In this document: piece by piece, positions 63,974 through 64,000 of the stretch
How the letters are laid out: the number at the start of each line of letters is the position of its first letter
How positions within the stretch are numbered: the first letter of the stretch is position 1
Assembly: GCA_050180705.1 (NCBI GenBank)
Contig: JBFXDX010000010.1
Coordinates: forward strand, 1 to 64,000
Direction of reading: 5' to 3'
Origin: SB25 sp050180705
GTDB lineage: Bacteria > Bacteroidota > Bacteroidia > Bacteroidales > Tenuifilaceae
Length of the DNA: 64,000 bases
Program-made: the position numbers and the translations under genes
Notes under the pieces: model-generated
Told to the model about the DNA's origin: nothing
What the model saw: only the letters and a program-made list of their open reading frames with translations
Database searches by the model: none

Positions 63974-63989
63974 TTTGATATTTATCAAA
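63974..63989. promoter_or_regulatory. FNR-type operator in front of the Fnr-like gene
   Basis: A perfect dyad TTGAT-ATTT-ATCAA (63975-63988), extended by T and A to a 16-bp near-palindrome, lies 11-26 bases upstream of the start codon at 63963. Being inside the likely 5' leader, it suggests autorepression. Confidence 0.65.
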
Positions 63990-64000
63990 TTTGATTTTTA

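Overview
The window is about 64 kb of low-GC, gene-dense chromosome from a member of the Bacteroidota, most likely a Bacteroidales-type organism. This rests on the sequence: a type IX secretion / gliding core cluster (PorP/SprF, then GldK, L, M, N), a long eukaryotic-like IleRS next to a DksA-like protein and LspA, the glycogen-synthase-like / panC / panD / flippase / radA block, and many proteins of Bacteroidota-typical families (DUF4834, DUF2147, DUF2461, TPR-SpoIIE, Ig-like lipoproteins). No phage, transposase, CRISPR array or plasmid gene is visible; this is a core-genome segment.

Layout. 1-4.5 kb: lspA (runs off the left edge), a DksA-like gene and ileS, all on the minus strand. 4.9-11.2 kb: a PP-loop amidotransferase, an orphan histidine kinase, riboflavin synthase, a Na/Pi cotransporter with an N-terminal Ig-like domain (plus strand), a ROK kinase and a DUF4834 protein. 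11.4-17.2 kb: TPR-SpoIIE phosphatase, glycosyltransferase, OmpH/Skp-like and GroES-like proteins, then a 670-base gene-free stretch with a degenerate ~42-base tandem repeat. 17.2-28.1 kb: YdjM-like protein, rlmD, an unknown exported protein, recJ-lipB-lipA, an AlbA/Schlafen-type protein, a serpin, rlmN and an FAD/NAD oxidoreductase. 28.2-37.4 kb: envelope and housekeeping genes (barrel protein, thiamine-binding protein, Ig-like lipoprotein, Ca/Na antiporter, cupin, CPBP protease, UbiX, ComF, DUF2147, RlpA, DUF2461) and one tRNA-Lys. 37.5-50.4 kb: glmS, a short glycogen-synthase-like protein, panC-panD-flippase-radA, an FAD protein coupled to a fused ABC ATPase, and PBP1A. 50.6-60.5 kb: topA, an arginase-fold protein and the porP-gldK-gldL-gldM-gldN cluster. 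60.5-64 kb: manC, an MlaE/MlaF pair and an Fnr-like regulator.

How they fit together. The gldKLMN products form the periplasmic ring and the proton-driven motor of type IX secretion; PorP/SprF is an outer-membrane partner. LspA would mature the GldK and serpin lipoproteins. lipA and lipB form one lipoylation unit; glmS, RlpA and PBP1A feed or shape peptidoglycan; panC and panD supply pantothenate.

The most notable observations are: an IleRS whose class I signature HIGH motif reads GIHH (first and third residues exchanged), a form associated with mupirocin hyper-resistance; an Fnr-like regulator with FNR-equivalent cysteines and a perfect TTGAT-N4-ATCAA box directly in front of its own gene; an arginase-fold protein with two metal ligands replaced, next to the T9SS genes; an unusually long GldL; a glycogen-synthase-like protein reduced to half of its fold; and a serpin with a predicted Lys-Ser scissile bond. 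I found no clearly new multi-gene system. All functional calls come from reading motifs by eye, without database searches.
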